Part shown: positions 26,868-35,354 of the stretch, one piece after another | Numbering within the stretch: position 1 is the first letter of the stretch | Layout: every line of letters starts with the position of its first letter | Assembly: GCF_030271535.1 (NCBI RefSeq) | Contig: NZ_JASCXJ010000010.1 | Coordinates: forward strand, 62,001 to 126,000 | Reading direction: 5' to 3' | Length of the DNA: 64,000 nt | Origin: Nocardiopsis sp. ATB16-24 | Lineage (GTDB): Bacteria > Actinomycetota > Actinomycetes > Streptosporangiales > Streptosporangiaceae | Notes under the pieces: model-generated | Seen by the model: only the letters and a program-made list of their open reading frames with translations | Told to the model about the DNA's origin: nothing | Databases searched by the model: none | Program-made: the position numbers and the translations under genes

Positions 26868-27266
26868 ATGCGTAGCTTGTTGACCTATACCGCCGCCCGT
26901 CTGGGGCTGTTCGCGGCGGCCTTCGGCGTGGTCTACCTTTTCGGTGCGCGCTCGTGGGTCGCGATCGTCCTCGCCTGGTTGATCAGTGGCCTGATCTCCT
27001 ATGTCCTGCTGTCCGACATGCGCGACCGGATCTCCGCCGCAACGGTGGAGAAGATGGAAAGCCGGCGCGGTGCCAGGGTGGGAGACCGCCTCGCGGCCGG
27101 CGCAGCCCGGGAGGACCACCTTCAGGAGGCCGCCGACGTCCCCGCGGCCGGGGCCGACCCGCGGGCCGAGCCCCGGGGCGCCCAGGGCAGGGCGGAGGAC
27201 TCCGTGGAAGAGCGCCCCGACCAAGGCACCGACGAGAGCGCACCGACGGCGGCCCGGGAGTCCTGA
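26868..27266 (+). CDS. DUF4229 domain membrane protein
   Basis: The 132-residue protein has two membrane helices at the N-terminus (LLTYTAARLGLFAAAFGVVY and WVAIVLAWLISGLISYVLL). The motif LLSDMRDRISAATVEKM is typical of DUF4229. A long hydrophilic tail rich in Ala, Glu and Arg follows. The function is unknown. In actinobacterial genomes DUF4229 genes commonly lie near menaquinone biosynthesis genes, and menG lies 5.4 kb downstream here with unrelated genes in between. The ATG is the first in frame and is preceded by GAGG. Confidence 0.82.
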   Translation: MRSLLTYTAARLGLFAAAFGVVYLFGARSWVAIVLAWLISGLISYVLLSDMRDRISAATVEKMESRRGARVGDRLAAGAAREDHLQEAADVPAAGADPRAEPRGAQGRAEDSVEERPDQGTDESAPTAARES

Positions 27267-27492
27267 GACGAGGGCGGGAACGGGGCCGCCGGGGGCGGGG
27301 CGGCGCACTCCCGGCACGCCTCACACGGGGGTCCTCGCCCGATCGGGGCCGGGTCCCGAGGGATCGAGCCCTTCGACGGCACGGCCGATCACCGGAGCCA
27401 GGACAGGCGCCCGGGACCTCTCGGCCGAGAGATGTCGGCCGAGAGACCTTTGGGCGTCTTCGGATCGAACGGGTTCCTCCACACCCGGACCC

Positions 27493-28764
27493 TCAGGAGA
27501 GCGGGAACATCCCCAGACGGGCGTGGTAATCGCCCGCCAGACGTTCGGTGTCGCTGCCCACGTAGAGCCCGTCCGGCGTCGCGTGCAGGGCCTCCGCCCC
27601 GTGTCCGCGCTCACGGCCGGGGTTCCACGCCAGCGCCCTGCCGGTCACCGGGTCCACGGCCGCGATGCCCTCGCGCTCCACCGAACCGGGGCCCGGATTG
27701 AGCGCCCCCAGTGGGTTGTCCATCCAGCGCTGGTGACCGCTCACGTACACCGCCGCCGAGGTGACCTCCACCGAGTACAGCGAGTCGCCGCCGGTCTTGT
27801 TGGTCCAGGTGGGTTCGGCGTTCGGAGTATCGGTGTTCTCGAACCGGGACACGGACTTGCACAGGCCCGGCTTCACCTGACGGCCGCCGGCGGCGACCAC
27901 GGCGAGGAAGGAACCATCGGGGGAGAAGGCCATCTGGCGCATGTAGGTATGGAGGCTTGAGCCGCCGCAGTCCGCCTCGTAGGCCGCGGTGGACCACGGC
28001 GTCGGTGTGCCGCTCGCGGTGTCGATCATGGCGATCTGGTAGCGGTCCAGGCCGTTCACCTTGGTGAACGTGCCGTTGACGGCCAGCCGCCGCCCGTCCG
28101 GGCTGAGCGCCAACTCCTGGACCTTGAGCTTTCCCCGCCGGAATTCGGTCAGGTGCGGTGCGAACCCCGTGTCCACCGCGCCGGTGCGGGTGTCGAGTCG
28201 GGCCAACGCGGCCCGAGGCGTGCCGTTCACCCCCGAGAAGTCACCGCCCACGTACAGATGACCGCCATGGACGGCGACGCGGTAGGCGTCCCCGTCGTCG
28301 AGGAAGCCGCGGAACCCCGGTACCGCCCGCCCGTCGCTCACCGACAGGCGGGCCAGGCCCGGGGAGGCCCGGCCGTCGACGGAACCGAAGTCCCCGCCCA
28401 CGATCACCGTTGCGTCGGGTCCGGGGGCGAGGGAGGTCACCGTTCCGTCCACCTGGGGGGAGAAGCTCCGAAGGACGCGTCCGGTGCCGTGCTCGAAGGC
28501 GAACAGGTTCGGCTGTTCGAGGACACGTCCCCCCATCGCCTCGCTGATCCTGTCGAAGTCCCCGGCGACCACGACCGTGTCGCCGACGCGCAGGATGTCC
28601 TTGACCGCGCCGTCCAGGACGTGCGGCGTCCACTGCACGGGCCGGTCGCCCACCACACGGGAGTGGTCGACGGGTGGCGCGGCGGGGGCAGCCGCCGCGG
28701 TTCCGACGGGCAACAGCAGGAGGGCGCCCATCGTCAGGGCGAGGAGCGGGCGGCGGGGTTTCAC
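27493..28764 (-). CDS. Secreted beta-propeller-like repeat protein
   Basis: The 423-residue precursor has a signal peptide (MKPRRPLLALTMGALLLLPV, cleaved near TAAAA). The rest is built from repeats of about 45-55 residues resembling delta-60/propeller blades, each with a strand such as VVVAGDFDRI, VIVGGDFGSV, LYVGGDFSGVNG, LAVNGTFTKVNG or VYVSGHQRW. Two Cys (ADCGGSS and GLCKSVS) may form a disulfide. The ligand is unknown; extracellular adhesion or binding is plausible. The GTG at 28764 is chosen because AGGAGAG lies seven bases upstream and it starts a proper signal peptide. The longer frame to 29049 is rejected. Confidence 0.82.
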   Translation of the reverse strand: MKPRRPLLALTMGALLLLPVGTAAAAPAAPPVDHSRVVGDRPVQWTPHVLDGAVKDILRVGDTVVVAGDFDRISEAMGGRVLEQPNLFAFEHGTGRVLRSFSPQVDGTVTSLAPGPDATVIVGGDFGSVDGRASPGLARLSVSDGRAVPGFRGFLDDGDAYRVAVHGGHLYVGGDFSGVNGTPRAALARLDTRTGAVDTGFAPHLTEFRRGKLKVQELALSPDGRRLAVNGTFTKVNGLDRYQIAMIDTASGTPTPWSTAAYEADCGGSSLHTYMRQMAFSPDGSFLAVVAAGGRQVKPGLCKSVSRFENTDTPNAEPTWTNKTGGDSLYSVEVTSAAVYVSGHQRWMDNPLGALNPGPGSVEREGIAAVDPVTGRALAWNPGRERGHGAEALHATPDGLYVGSDTERLAGDYHARLGMFPLS

Positions 28765-28982
28765 AGAGGACTCTCCTGGGGTCGCGCCGAGTCGGGTGAC
28801 GACCGTATTCTTGCAAAGAGTCGTTTCGAAAACACGGAGAGTGACGCTTGTCGTCGTGATCGTCCCTGGGTCCCCTACCGGAAAGGCCGAGGAGGTCGGA
28901 AGAGGGGGCGAGGTCGGCGCGGACCCGGGCGAGGAGGGGCGGCGCGCCGGGAGGCACGTGGTGCCCCGGTGGGGGTGCGCGC

Positions 28983-29411
28983 TCAAGCCGGAACCCCCGC
29001 ACGCCGCCGCTTGATCCACACCCGGGTGAGGGTCGCGAGCTCGTGCCATTTCCCGGGCGGGGCGGGTTCGGCGAGGAGGTCACCGGAGAAGCGGGGACGG
29101 GGGACGCGTCCGTACAGCCGGGCGGTCTCTTGGACCCGGGCGCGAGCGAGTTCGCGCTTGCGCTCGTGGGCCTCGTAGTAGGGCCTGACGGCGGCGACGT
29201 ACTCGGCCGGGATGAACTGCCGGGGAGGTGACAGTGGCGACGCGGGGGTGCTGGGGACGGGAGCGGGAGCGGGAGCGGGGGAGGAGACGTAGCGGCGGAC
29301 CCGACCGGAGCGGCGACGACCTCCGGCGGCGTGGCGTCCACGCGGGGGAGCGAGGAAGACCTTCACGGGGCGGAAGGCACGACTGAGAAGGGCAGCGCTA
29401 AACTGGCGCAT
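28983..29411 (-). CDS. Basic protein of unknown function
   Basis: The 142-residue protein is rich in Arg and Pro. An N-terminal basic region (RPVKVFLAPPRGRHAAGGRR) is followed by an Ala/Pro repeat (PAPAPAPVPSTPASP). A more ordered helical part then contains EYVAAVRPYYEAHERKRELA and LATLTRVWIKRRR. The ATG has AAGGA about eight bases upstream, which supports translation. I recognise no family. No membrane segment or signal is seen. It is separated by 218 bases from the propeller-like gene downstream, so it may be an independent unit. Confidence 0.55.
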   Translation of the reverse strand: MRQFSAALLSRAFRPVKVFLAPPRGRHAAGGRRRSGRVRRYVSSPAPAPAPVPSTPASPLSPPRQFIPAEYVAAVRPYYEAHERKRELARARVQETARLYGRVPRPRFSGDLLAEPAPPGKWHELATLTRVWIKRRRAGVPA

Positions 29412-30534
29412 GCTGGCAATTCCTTTGGTTAAAGGGTGGATGTTGCTGGCCGAGGCCCCGGGCGGTGTTCATCCGTCGCGGGGTCTTTGGGTTCAGTTGT
29501 GGTTTCGCAACAGAGCGTAGGGGATGCAGGGCAGGGGCGGGGACCGTACTGGAAAGTAATGTGAGGAGAAAGGGGAGAACGGACGACGGGAATTCAGGTC
29601 GACTGTCCTTTTGTCCAGGTTCAGGGGATATTGAGAATGAGGCGGTGCGGTAACACGCCCCAGACCTTCGGTGTATGGCCGGTATGGCCGATGATGCGGT
29701 TCTGGGCGTGGTGGACGCACACGGTCTCCCTCTTCGCGACTTCCACGCGACCACCGGCTGTGCCACCGTGACCGCTCTTGTGCCGGTGGGATCCGCGCTT
29801 CGCCCTCACATTCCTCCTTCTCCCCCCGATCCCTTTCCGGCTCGCGCGAGACGACGGCGCTCATGCCCGGAGAACGCAGAAGTAACGTCATGCGGTACCG
29901 CACCCGTTTCCTGTCACCCCTGAGTTCTTCGCCCCTCCCGCGCTCGGCGAAGAAGAGGGACGGCTCGTCATCGTGGAGCGGCCTCGGCCCGGACGGAGGA
30001 GCATTTCCCCCAGGCGGGGAGGACACCGGATCGGCCCGAACGGGCATGGGCGCCGCGCGGACGTCCCCTGGAGGCCGCGACCGGTCGTGGGGACTCCTTA
30101 CCGTCTTGGAGACGACGGCGATGCCCAACGCAGAGTGACGAGAATCGCCCAGGGGATAACGCTCCGTGATCGCGCGGATCGGTGTCCCATGCCCGCATCC
30201 GGCCATGATGCCCCCCTTGACGAACGCGGTCAGGCGTGCTCCCGCCGTGATCACACAGCGTGGTCGATGCAGGCCGGATGGTCATGGGGCGCGGTCGCGC
30301 CCCCGGCGGGACGGACACACGACCGTGAGCGCTCGGAGGCCGCCAGGTGTCGGAGCGTACTTCCCCCCTTACGCGGAACGCTCCGCGTACTTAGTGTGGC
30401 GGGCGTCCAACGGACTTCTGGCAAGCGATCGACGCCGCGCCACAAGCACGGCGTCACCGACCCGCTCGGCCTCATCGGCCGACACCGGTCCTTCCCCCCA
30501 TCCATCCCCCAACCGCTCAGGAGATCAGGGAAAC
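29412..30534. other. Long gene-poor region before the S1 protease
   Basis: About 1.1 kb hold no gene I can support. The longest leftward frame (29493-30254) encodes a Pro/Arg-rich sequence with no domain and no good ribosome binding site. The base composition dips around 29560-29640. The right end must contain the protease promoter; its ribosome binding site AGGAGATCAGGG lies at about 30519-30530. Confidence 0.45.
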
Positions 30535-31692
30535 ATGCGAACCTCCCCCGTTGTGTCCGCCCTCGGTACAGGCGCCCTCGCCTTCGGGCTCGTCCTCGCG
30601 GCCGCGCCCGGAGCCCTTGCCGACAATCCCGACCGCAGCACTCCGACCGTCGACACCCCCGCGACCGCCGACAGCCTTCTGGAGGCCATGGAACGCGACC
30701 TCGACCTGTCCTCGCACGAGGCCGAGGAACTCCTGGAGGCACAGAAGGAGGCCTTCGGACTCGACCGGGCCGCGACCCGGGCAGCGGGCGACGCCTACGG
30801 CGGCTCCGTGTTCGACATCGACACCAAGGAACTGACGGTGTTCGTCACCGACAGCGGCGCCGCGGCGGCCGTCGAGGCGGTCGGTGTCGACTCCCGTGTC
30901 GTGGACCGCGGCCCCGAGAACCTCGGCGCGATCGTGGAGGAACTGAACGAGGCCGAGGACGCGGCATCGTCCGATGTCACCGGCTGGTACACCGACGTCG
31001 CGTCCGACACCGTCGTCATCGAGGTCGTGGAAGGGGGCGACGCCGACGCCTTCATCGACTCGGCCGGGATCGACGCCTCGGCGGTCACCGTCACCGAGGT
31101 CGAGGAGAAGCCCCGACTCTTCAACGAGATCGCCGGAGGCCTGCCCTACTACATGGGCGGACGCTGCTCGATGGGCTTCACCGCCTTCGACAGCTCCAAC
31201 CGCGTCGGGTTCGTGACCGCGGGACACTGCGGCAGGGTCGGGACCACGGTGACGTTCGGCTCTGGCACCGGGCGCTTCGACTACTCCTCCTTCCCCGGCT
31301 CCGACGGCGCCTTCGTGCGTGCCACGAGCACCGTGAACGCCTACGCCGACGTCTACCGCTACCGGACGGGCGGGTACGAGGACGTCCGCGGTTCGTCCGA
31401 GGCCCCGATCGGAGCCTCGGTGTGCCGCTCCGGCTCCACCACCGGCTGGCACTGTGGCACGATCCAGGCCAAGAACCAGACGGTCCGCTACGCCGAGGGC
31501 GCGGTCTACGGGATGACCCGGACCAACGTCTGCGCCGAGCCCGGCGACTCGGGCGGCTCCTTCATCAGCTCGGGCCAGGCCCAGGGCATGACCTCGGGCG
31601 GCTCCGGCAACTGCACCTGGGGCGGGACGACATACTTCCAGCCCCTCAACCCGGTGCTGAACACCTGGGGCCTGCGTCTGGCCACGGTCTGA
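30535..31692 (+). CDS. Secreted alpha-lytic-type serine protease (S1E) with prodomain
   Basis: The 385-residue precursor has a signal peptide (MRTSPVVSALGTGALAFGLV, cleaved after ALA). A prodomain of about 165 residues typical of alpha-lytic protease and streptogrisins follows; it acts as folding catalyst. The mature chymotrypsin-like domain begins around NEIAGGLPYYMGGRC (near 197). The catalytic triad is His in VTAGHCG, Asp in SDGAFVRA and Ser in PGDSGGSF near 339. Six Cys fit three disulfides. The mature part resembles Nocardiopsis NAPase-type proteases. AGGAGATCAGGG precedes the ATG. An SSI-type inhibitor gene lies 23 kb away in the same window. Confidence 0.95.
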   Translation: MRTSPVVSALGTGALAFGLVLAAAPGALADNPDRSTPTVDTPATADSLLEAMERDLDLSSHEAEELLEAQKEAFGLDRAATRAAGDAYGGSVFDIDTKELTVFVTDSGAAAAVEAVGVDSRVVDRGPENLGAIVEELNEAEDAASSDVTGWYTDVASDTVVIEVVEGGDADAFIDSAGIDASAVTVTEVEEKPRLFNEIAGGLPYYMGGRCSMGFTAFDSSNRVGFVTAGHCGRVGTTVTFGSGTGRFDYSSFPGSDGAFVRATSTVNAYADVYRYRTGGYEDVRGSSEAPIGASVCRSGSTTGWHCGTIQAKNQTVRYAEGAVYGMTRTNVCAEPGDSGGSFISSGQAQGMTSGGSGNCTWGGTTYFQPLNPVLNTWGLRLATV

Positions 31693-31740
31693 CGCGTGGT
31701 GACGGTCTGACGCGTTCTTCTTCGGGTACGCCTTGAAGCG

Positions 31741-31770
31741 GACGGCCCCGGCCCCTTGGCCGGGGCCGTC
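31741..31770 (+). terminator. Terminator after the S1 protease
   Basis: A perfect 13-bp stem (31741-31753 with 31758-31770) closes on a CCTT loop, about 50 bases after the protease stop. Confidence 0.85.
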
Positions 31771-31801
31771 GGCCTGCCGCCTGCCATCTGCCCCCTTCCC
31801 C

Positions 31802-31860
31802 GTGATCTTGCTCTTAGCGTCACTCGGAGCGCCCGGCGGTGACGCCCGGAGCAAGATCAC
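31802..31860. repeat. Palindromic repeat, copy 1
   Basis: GTGATCTTGCTC (31802-31813) is the exact inverse of GAGCAAGATCAC (31849-31860). Inside, GCGTCAC pairs with GTGACGC, so the whole unit can fold into one long hairpin. C-rich and G-rich flanks (CCCCTTCCCC / GGGGGGAGGGG) extend the arms imperfectly. Confidence 0.85.
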
Positions 31861-31911
31861 GGGGGGAGGGGTGGGGTCGTCGACTCGGGCCGGGTACTCG
31901 CACTTCTCCTG
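31855..31911. repeat. 57-bp spacer repeat, copy A
   Basis: The block starts at the GATCAC end of palindrome 1 and runs to CTTCTCCTG. It matches 32542-32598 at 55 of 57 positions and contains a G-rich tract and TCGTCGA. Confidence 0.85.
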
Positions 31912-31915
31912 GGGG

Positions 31916-31981
31916 TCAGTGGATCTTGCTCTTAGCGTCACCGGGAGTGCTCGGGAGTGTCACCCGGAGCAAGATCCACTG
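31916..31981. repeat. Palindromic repeat, copy 2
   Basis: CAGTGGATCTTGCTC (31917-31931) is the exact inverse of GAGCAAGATCCACTG (31967-31981), a 15-bp arm. Bases 31916-31976 match copy 4 at 60 of 61 positions. Confidence 0.85.
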
Positions 31982-32198
31982 GTTCGTTCCGTCGGCGCTC
32001 GCGCGTCCGGACGGCGGAGGCGCCGGCCCTGGGGACTTGAGGATCCGCCGTGTCCCGATCCCGGTCGCCACCGTGGCACGCTCACCCGCCTCCTCCCGGC
32101 TCTCGACCCCCGCCTCCTCCCCTCCTCCCGGTGCCTACCGGGGAACGACAGACGGCCTTCCTCGGTATCGCCCGGGTGGAGAAGCGCGCCTTTTCCCG

Positions 32199-32257
32199 GT
32201 GATCTTGCTCTGGGTGGCACTGTCGGGTGCACACAGTGACGCTGGGAGCAAGATCAC
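32199..32257. repeat. Palindromic repeat, copy 3 (diverged)
   Basis: The arms GTGATCTTGCTC (32199-32210) and GAGCAAGATCAC (32246-32257) are exact inverses, as in copy 1. The interior differs but again has inverted CACTGT/ACAGTG. Conserved pairing with a changed sequence suggests that the hairpin matters. Confidence 0.8.
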
Positions 32258-32484
32258 GGGGGAAGTGGCAGATCGTGTGACATAGAAGCGTCACCGGGAA
32301 GAGGCAGGGTCTCGACCCGGGTGGGGTTGCTGGTGCGCGAGTGCTGGTGCCGGCCATAGCCAGGTTCTTCGGACAGATCCTGCGTGAGTCACCCCAGCAT
32401 TGTTGTCAAGTGCTCCCCGTCGCAGGCTCTGTTGTCGCGCGGTTCCCGTGGCGGTCTTCTCGCTGCTTGTCATGAGCGAAGGGA

Positions 32485-32545
32485 TCAGTGGATCTTGCTC
32501 TTAGCGTCACTGGGAGTGCTCGGGAGTGTCACCCGGAGCAAGATC
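32485..32545. repeat. Palindromic repeat, copy 4 (hybrid)
   Basis: The left flank and body match copy 2 (TCAGTGGATC...). The right flank is that of copy 1 and leads straight into the second 57-bp spacer. Copy 4 therefore looks like a recombinant of copies 1 and 2. Confidence 0.85.
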
Positions 32546-32598
32546 ACGGGGGGAGGGGTGGGGTCGTCGACCCGGGCCGGGCACTCGCACTTCTCCTG
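32542..32598. repeat. 57-bp spacer repeat, copy B
   Basis: This second copy of the block at 31855-31911 has two mismatches (T to C in both cases) and the same orientation relative to the adjoining palindrome. Confidence 0.85.
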
Positions 32599-32681
32599 TC
32601 GGCTTGACCGGTATCGGCCCGAGTGTCGGTACGCAAGGTGCGCGAGGGCACACCAGATGCGCGAGGGCCGCGACCGGCCCT

Positions 32682-32687
32682 TAGTCT
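32682..32687 (+). promoter_or_regulatory. -10 hexamer of leaderless menG promoter
   Basis: TAGTCT lies six bases before the menG ATG and there is no ribosome binding site, so the mRNA is probably leaderless. Confidence 0.6.
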
Positions 32688-32693
32688 TGTGCC

Positions 32694-33404
32694 ATGACCC
32701 GCGCTGAACTCGACAAGAAGCCCCAGGACGTCGCCGCGATGTTCGATGGCATCGCCGACAACTACGACCTGGTCAACGACGTCATCTCCCTGGGCCAGGA
32801 CCGCCTGTGGCGCAGGGCCGTCGTCAACGCGGTCGACGCCTACAGCGGCGAGCTCGTCCTGGACCTCGCCGCGGGGACCGGCACCTCTTCGGAGTCCTTC
32901 GTGAAGAAGGGCGCGCGTGTGGTGGCCTGCGACTTCTCCCTGGGCATGCTCCGGGCGGGGGTACGAAGGCGCGGCGGCGCCGACCGGGGCGGGGTGACCT
33001 TCGTGGCGGGCGACGCCCTGCGTCTGCCCTTCGCGGACCAGACCTTCGACGCGGTCACGATCTCCTTCGGTCTGCGCAACGTCAACGACGTCGACCAGGC
33101 GCTGCGCGAGCTGTTGCGCGTGACCAAGGTCGGTGGACGCATGGTCATCTGCGAGTTCAGTCACATCCCGGTCGACTTCGTGGACAGGCTCTACTCCACC
33201 TACCTCATGGGCGCCCTGCCCAAGATCGCGGGGGTGGTCTCCGGGCGCGGTGAGTCCTACGACTACCTGTCGGAGTCGATCATGGCCTGGCCCAAGCAGG
33301 CCGATCTGGCCCGGCACCTCCAGGAGGCGGGGTGGTCGCGGGTGGCCTGGCGCAACCTGTCGGCGGGCATCGTCGCCCTGCACCGCGGCTTCCGTGAGCG
33401 GTAG
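32694..33404 (+). CDS. menG: Demethylmenaquinone methyltransferase MenG (UbiE)
   Basis: MenG uses S-adenosylmethionine to methylate demethylmenaquinone, giving menaquinone, the lipid electron carrier of actinobacteria. The 236-residue product has the UbiE signature [21 protein letters not shown] near 16-36. SAM-binding motif I is [12 protein letters not shown] near 53-64. [32 protein letters not shown] and the C-terminal [18 protein letters not shown] are also present. The first ATG is used, supported by a leaderless-type -10. An intrinsic terminator follows, so it is transcribed separately from menJ and the nuo genes. Confidence 0.96.
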   Translation: MTRAELDKKPQDVAAMFDGIADNYDLVNDVISLGQDRLWRRAVVNAVDAYSGELVLDLAAGTGTSSESFVKKGARVVACDFSLGMLRAGVRRRGGADRGGVTFVAGDALRLPFADQTFDAVTISFGLRNVNDVDQALRELLRVTKVGGRMVICEFSHIPVDFVDRLYSTYLMGALPKIAGVVSGRGESYDYLSESIMAWPKQADLARHLQEAGWSRVAWRNLSAGIVALHRGFRER

Positions 33405-33452
33405 GAACGGGATCCACATGTGCGCCTAGCGCACGCCGTATAAGAAATCCGT

Positions 33453-33485
33453 AACCCGGGGAGGGGCTCGCCTCCCCGGGTTTTT
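33453..33485 (+). terminator. Intrinsic terminator after menG
   Basis: AACCCGGGGAGG (33453-33464) pairs with CCTCCCCGGGTT (33471-33482) and is followed by a T-run to 33485. A second small palindrome, GTGCGC-CTA-GCGCAC, lies just upstream at 33420-33434. Confidence 0.92.
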
Positions 33486-33671
33486 GTGTCCTCGGTGGGT
33501 CTGCTGAGGCGCCGGTAACAACCTTGAGCTGGGGTTTTGGTCAAGAGTGAACGGCTTTTGGGGCAAGTGGAGCCGTCTGTGTACCTATGTCCTGCTTTGG
33601 GGGAGGGTCACTGATACCCCCCTGGGACTCGCCACCACGTTCGGGAGGGTCTAGACTTCGGGAAAGTGGCC

Positions 33672-33689
33672 TTGTGAAGAGCTTCACAA
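33672..33689. promoter_or_regulatory. Perfect Rex (redox repressor) operator
   Basis: TTGTGAA-GAGC-TTCACAA matches the published Rex operator TTGTGAAnnnnTTCACAA at every fixed position. Rex represses respiratory genes when NADH/NAD+ is low. The site is 138 bases upstream of menJ. It lies between a -10-like TAGACT at 33652-33657 and a possible promoter TTGGAC-N17-ACATAA at 33702-33730. Which promoter is used cannot be told from sequence. Confidence 0.85.
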
Positions 33690-33827
33690 GAACACGAGTC
33701 ATTGGACACATAACCATATGTCGGACATAACGGACGCCCAACAGCGTCCCGGACTCCCCCGTGAGCGGGTCGATCCCCGCAGGTAGGCCCGCCACGGTGT
33801 ACCCGCGCGAGCAGTCGAGGACCACCC

Positions 33828-35135
33828 GTGAGTGAGACAGCCACCTCCTCCTCTCCCCGAGGCCGGGAGCGGATCGAGTACGACGCCGACGTCATCGTCG
33901 TCGGCGCAGGCCCGGCCGGCTCCACCACCGCCTATTACCTGGCCCAGGCCGGACTGGACGTCCTGCTGCTGGAGAAGACCTCCTTCCCCCGGGAGAAGGT
34001 CTGCGGCGACGGACTCACCCCGCGAGCGGTGAAGCAGCTCACCGCGATGGGCATCACCTTCGAGGACGAGGGGTGGATCAAGAACCACGGCCTGCGCATC
34101 GTCGGTGCCGGCGCCCGCCTCGAACTGCCCTGGCCCGACCTGGCCGCCTACCCGGGTTTCGGTCTGGTGCGCACTCGCTACGACTTCGACCAGATCCTGG
34201 TGAACCGTGCGGTCTCCGCCGGAGCCAAGCTCCTTGAGCGCACCACCGTCACCGGCCCCCTCATGGACGAGCGCAGCAACCGCATCGTCGGGGTGCACGC
34301 CAAGGACGCCGACCGCGAACCCGTCACCTTCCGAGCACCGTTGGTCGTGGCCGCGGACGGCAACTCCTCGCGCCTGTCGGTGGCCATGGGCATCCGCAAA
34401 CGCGACGACCGTCCCATGGGCGTGGCCGTGCGCACCTACTTCGAGAGCCCCCGACACAAGGACGACTACCTGGAGTCCTGGTTGGAGCTGTGGGACCGCA
34501 GCGGCGACAAGGACGTCCTCCTGCCCGGCTACGGCTGGGTCTTCGGCGTCGGTGACGGCACCAGCAACGTCGGGCTCGGCGTCCTCAACTCCACCGCCTC
34601 CTTCCAGGACGTGGACTACCGCAAACTCCTGCGCCGCTGGACCGAGTCGATGCCCGAGGAGTGGGGCTTCACCGAGGAGAACCGGAAGGGCGCCGTCCGC
34701 GGCGCGGCCCTGCCCATGGGCTTCAACCGGGTGCCGCACTACTCGCGGGGTCTGCTGCTCGTCGGCGACTCCGGCGGCATGGTCAACCCCTTCAACGGCG
34801 AGGGCATCGCCTACGCCATGGAGGCCGCGAGCACCGCGGCCGACGTGATCGTGCAGGCGAACGGCCGCCCCACCCAGCAGACCCGTGAGCGGGCCCTGCT
34901 GCGTTACCCCGAGGTGCTCGCCGAAACCTACGGCGGCTACTACACGCTCGGCCGCTACTTCGTGAAGATCATCGGCCAGCCCGAGTTCATGAAGTACGCG
35001 ACCAAGTACGGACTCCGCCAGCGCACCCTCATGAAGTTCGTGCTCAAACTGCTGGCCAACCTCACCGAACCCACACAGGGAGACGCCATGGACCGGGTCA
35101 TCAACGGCCTGTCCCGCCTCGCCCCCGCGGCCTAG
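33828..35135 (+). CDS. menJ: Menaquinone reductase MenJ (geranylgeranyl reductase family)
   Basis: MenJ is an FAD-dependent enzyme that saturates one isoprene unit of the menaquinone side chain, as shown for Mycobacterium tuberculosis. The 435-residue product has an N-terminal dinucleotide-binding motif VIVVGAGPAGSTTAYYLAQA near 22-41 and the acidic ribose-binding end LLLEKTSFP. The family motif CGDGLTPRAVKQL lies near 62-74, and GDSGGMVNPFNGEGIAYAM near 314-332. The GTG is chosen as the first in-frame start after the leader; an ATG is absent nearby. It is read in the same direction as nuoA, 219 bases upstream, with a perfect Rex operator before it. Both face the quinone pool. Confidence 0.93.
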   Translation: MSETATSSSPRGRERIEYDADVIVVGAGPAGSTTAYYLAQAGLDVLLLEKTSFPREKVCGDGLTPRAVKQLTAMGITFEDEGWIKNHGLRIVGAGARLELPWPDLAAYPGFGLVRTRYDFDQILVNRAVSAGAKLLERTTVTGPLMDERSNRIVGVHAKDADREPVTFRAPLVVAADGNSSRLSVAMGIRKRDDRPMGVAVRTYFESPRHKDDYLESWLELWDRSGDKDVLLPGYGWVFGVGDGTSNVGLGVLNSTASFQDVDYRKLLRRWTESMPEEWGFTEENRKGAVRGAALPMGFNRVPHYSRGLLLVGDSGGMVNPFNGEGIAYAMEAASTAADVIVQANGRPTQQTRERALLRYPEVLAETYGGYYTLGRYFVKIIGQPEFMKYATKYGLRQRTLMKFVLKLLANLTEPTQGDAMDRVINGLSRLAPAA

Positions 35136-35284
35136 ACGGCACGGGTTCCGACCGAGCGGGCCCCCGGGAGACCTCGGACATCCCCGCGCCGAGGGCGCGG
35201 CCGGACGGGCCCGGAGCGGACACAGCACAGCCGGGCGCCTCGGCCCGGACAGACACAGGGGACGAGCCAGAGATGAGTCCGCAC

Positions 35285-35302
35285 AAGTGAAGGCAATCAC
35301 AA
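35285..35302. promoter_or_regulatory. Degenerate Rex-like operator before nuoA
   Basis: AAGTGAA-GGCA-ATCACAA matches 11 of the 14 fixed positions of the Rex consensus, including both GTGA/TCAC cores at the correct spacing. It lies 52 bases before the nuoA start. In Streptomyces coelicolor Rex is known to act at the nuo promoter, which gives this weak site some credibility. Confidence 0.5.
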
Positions 35303-35354
35303 GCACTCCCGGTACGCCGCGCGGGCGGACCGGACAGCCAGGAGGAAGGTGACC

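Larger units (their letters stand above)
31693..32693. other. Gene-free region packed with palindromic repeats
   Basis: One kilobase between the protease and menG contains no supported gene. Four long imperfect palindromes with GATCTTGCTC...GAGCAAGATC ends and a duplicated 57-bp spacer account for much of it. The rest includes the protease terminator and the menG promoter. Confidence 0.7.

Noticed and set aside
29493..30254. 253-codon leftward frame in the gap before the protease
   Set aside because: Arg/Pro-rich composition, no domain, and no ribosome binding site; it looks like chance coding in high-GC DNA.
31802..32598. CRISPR array
   Set aside because: The repeats are long palindromes with irregular spacing and nearly identical spacers, and no cas genes are nearby.
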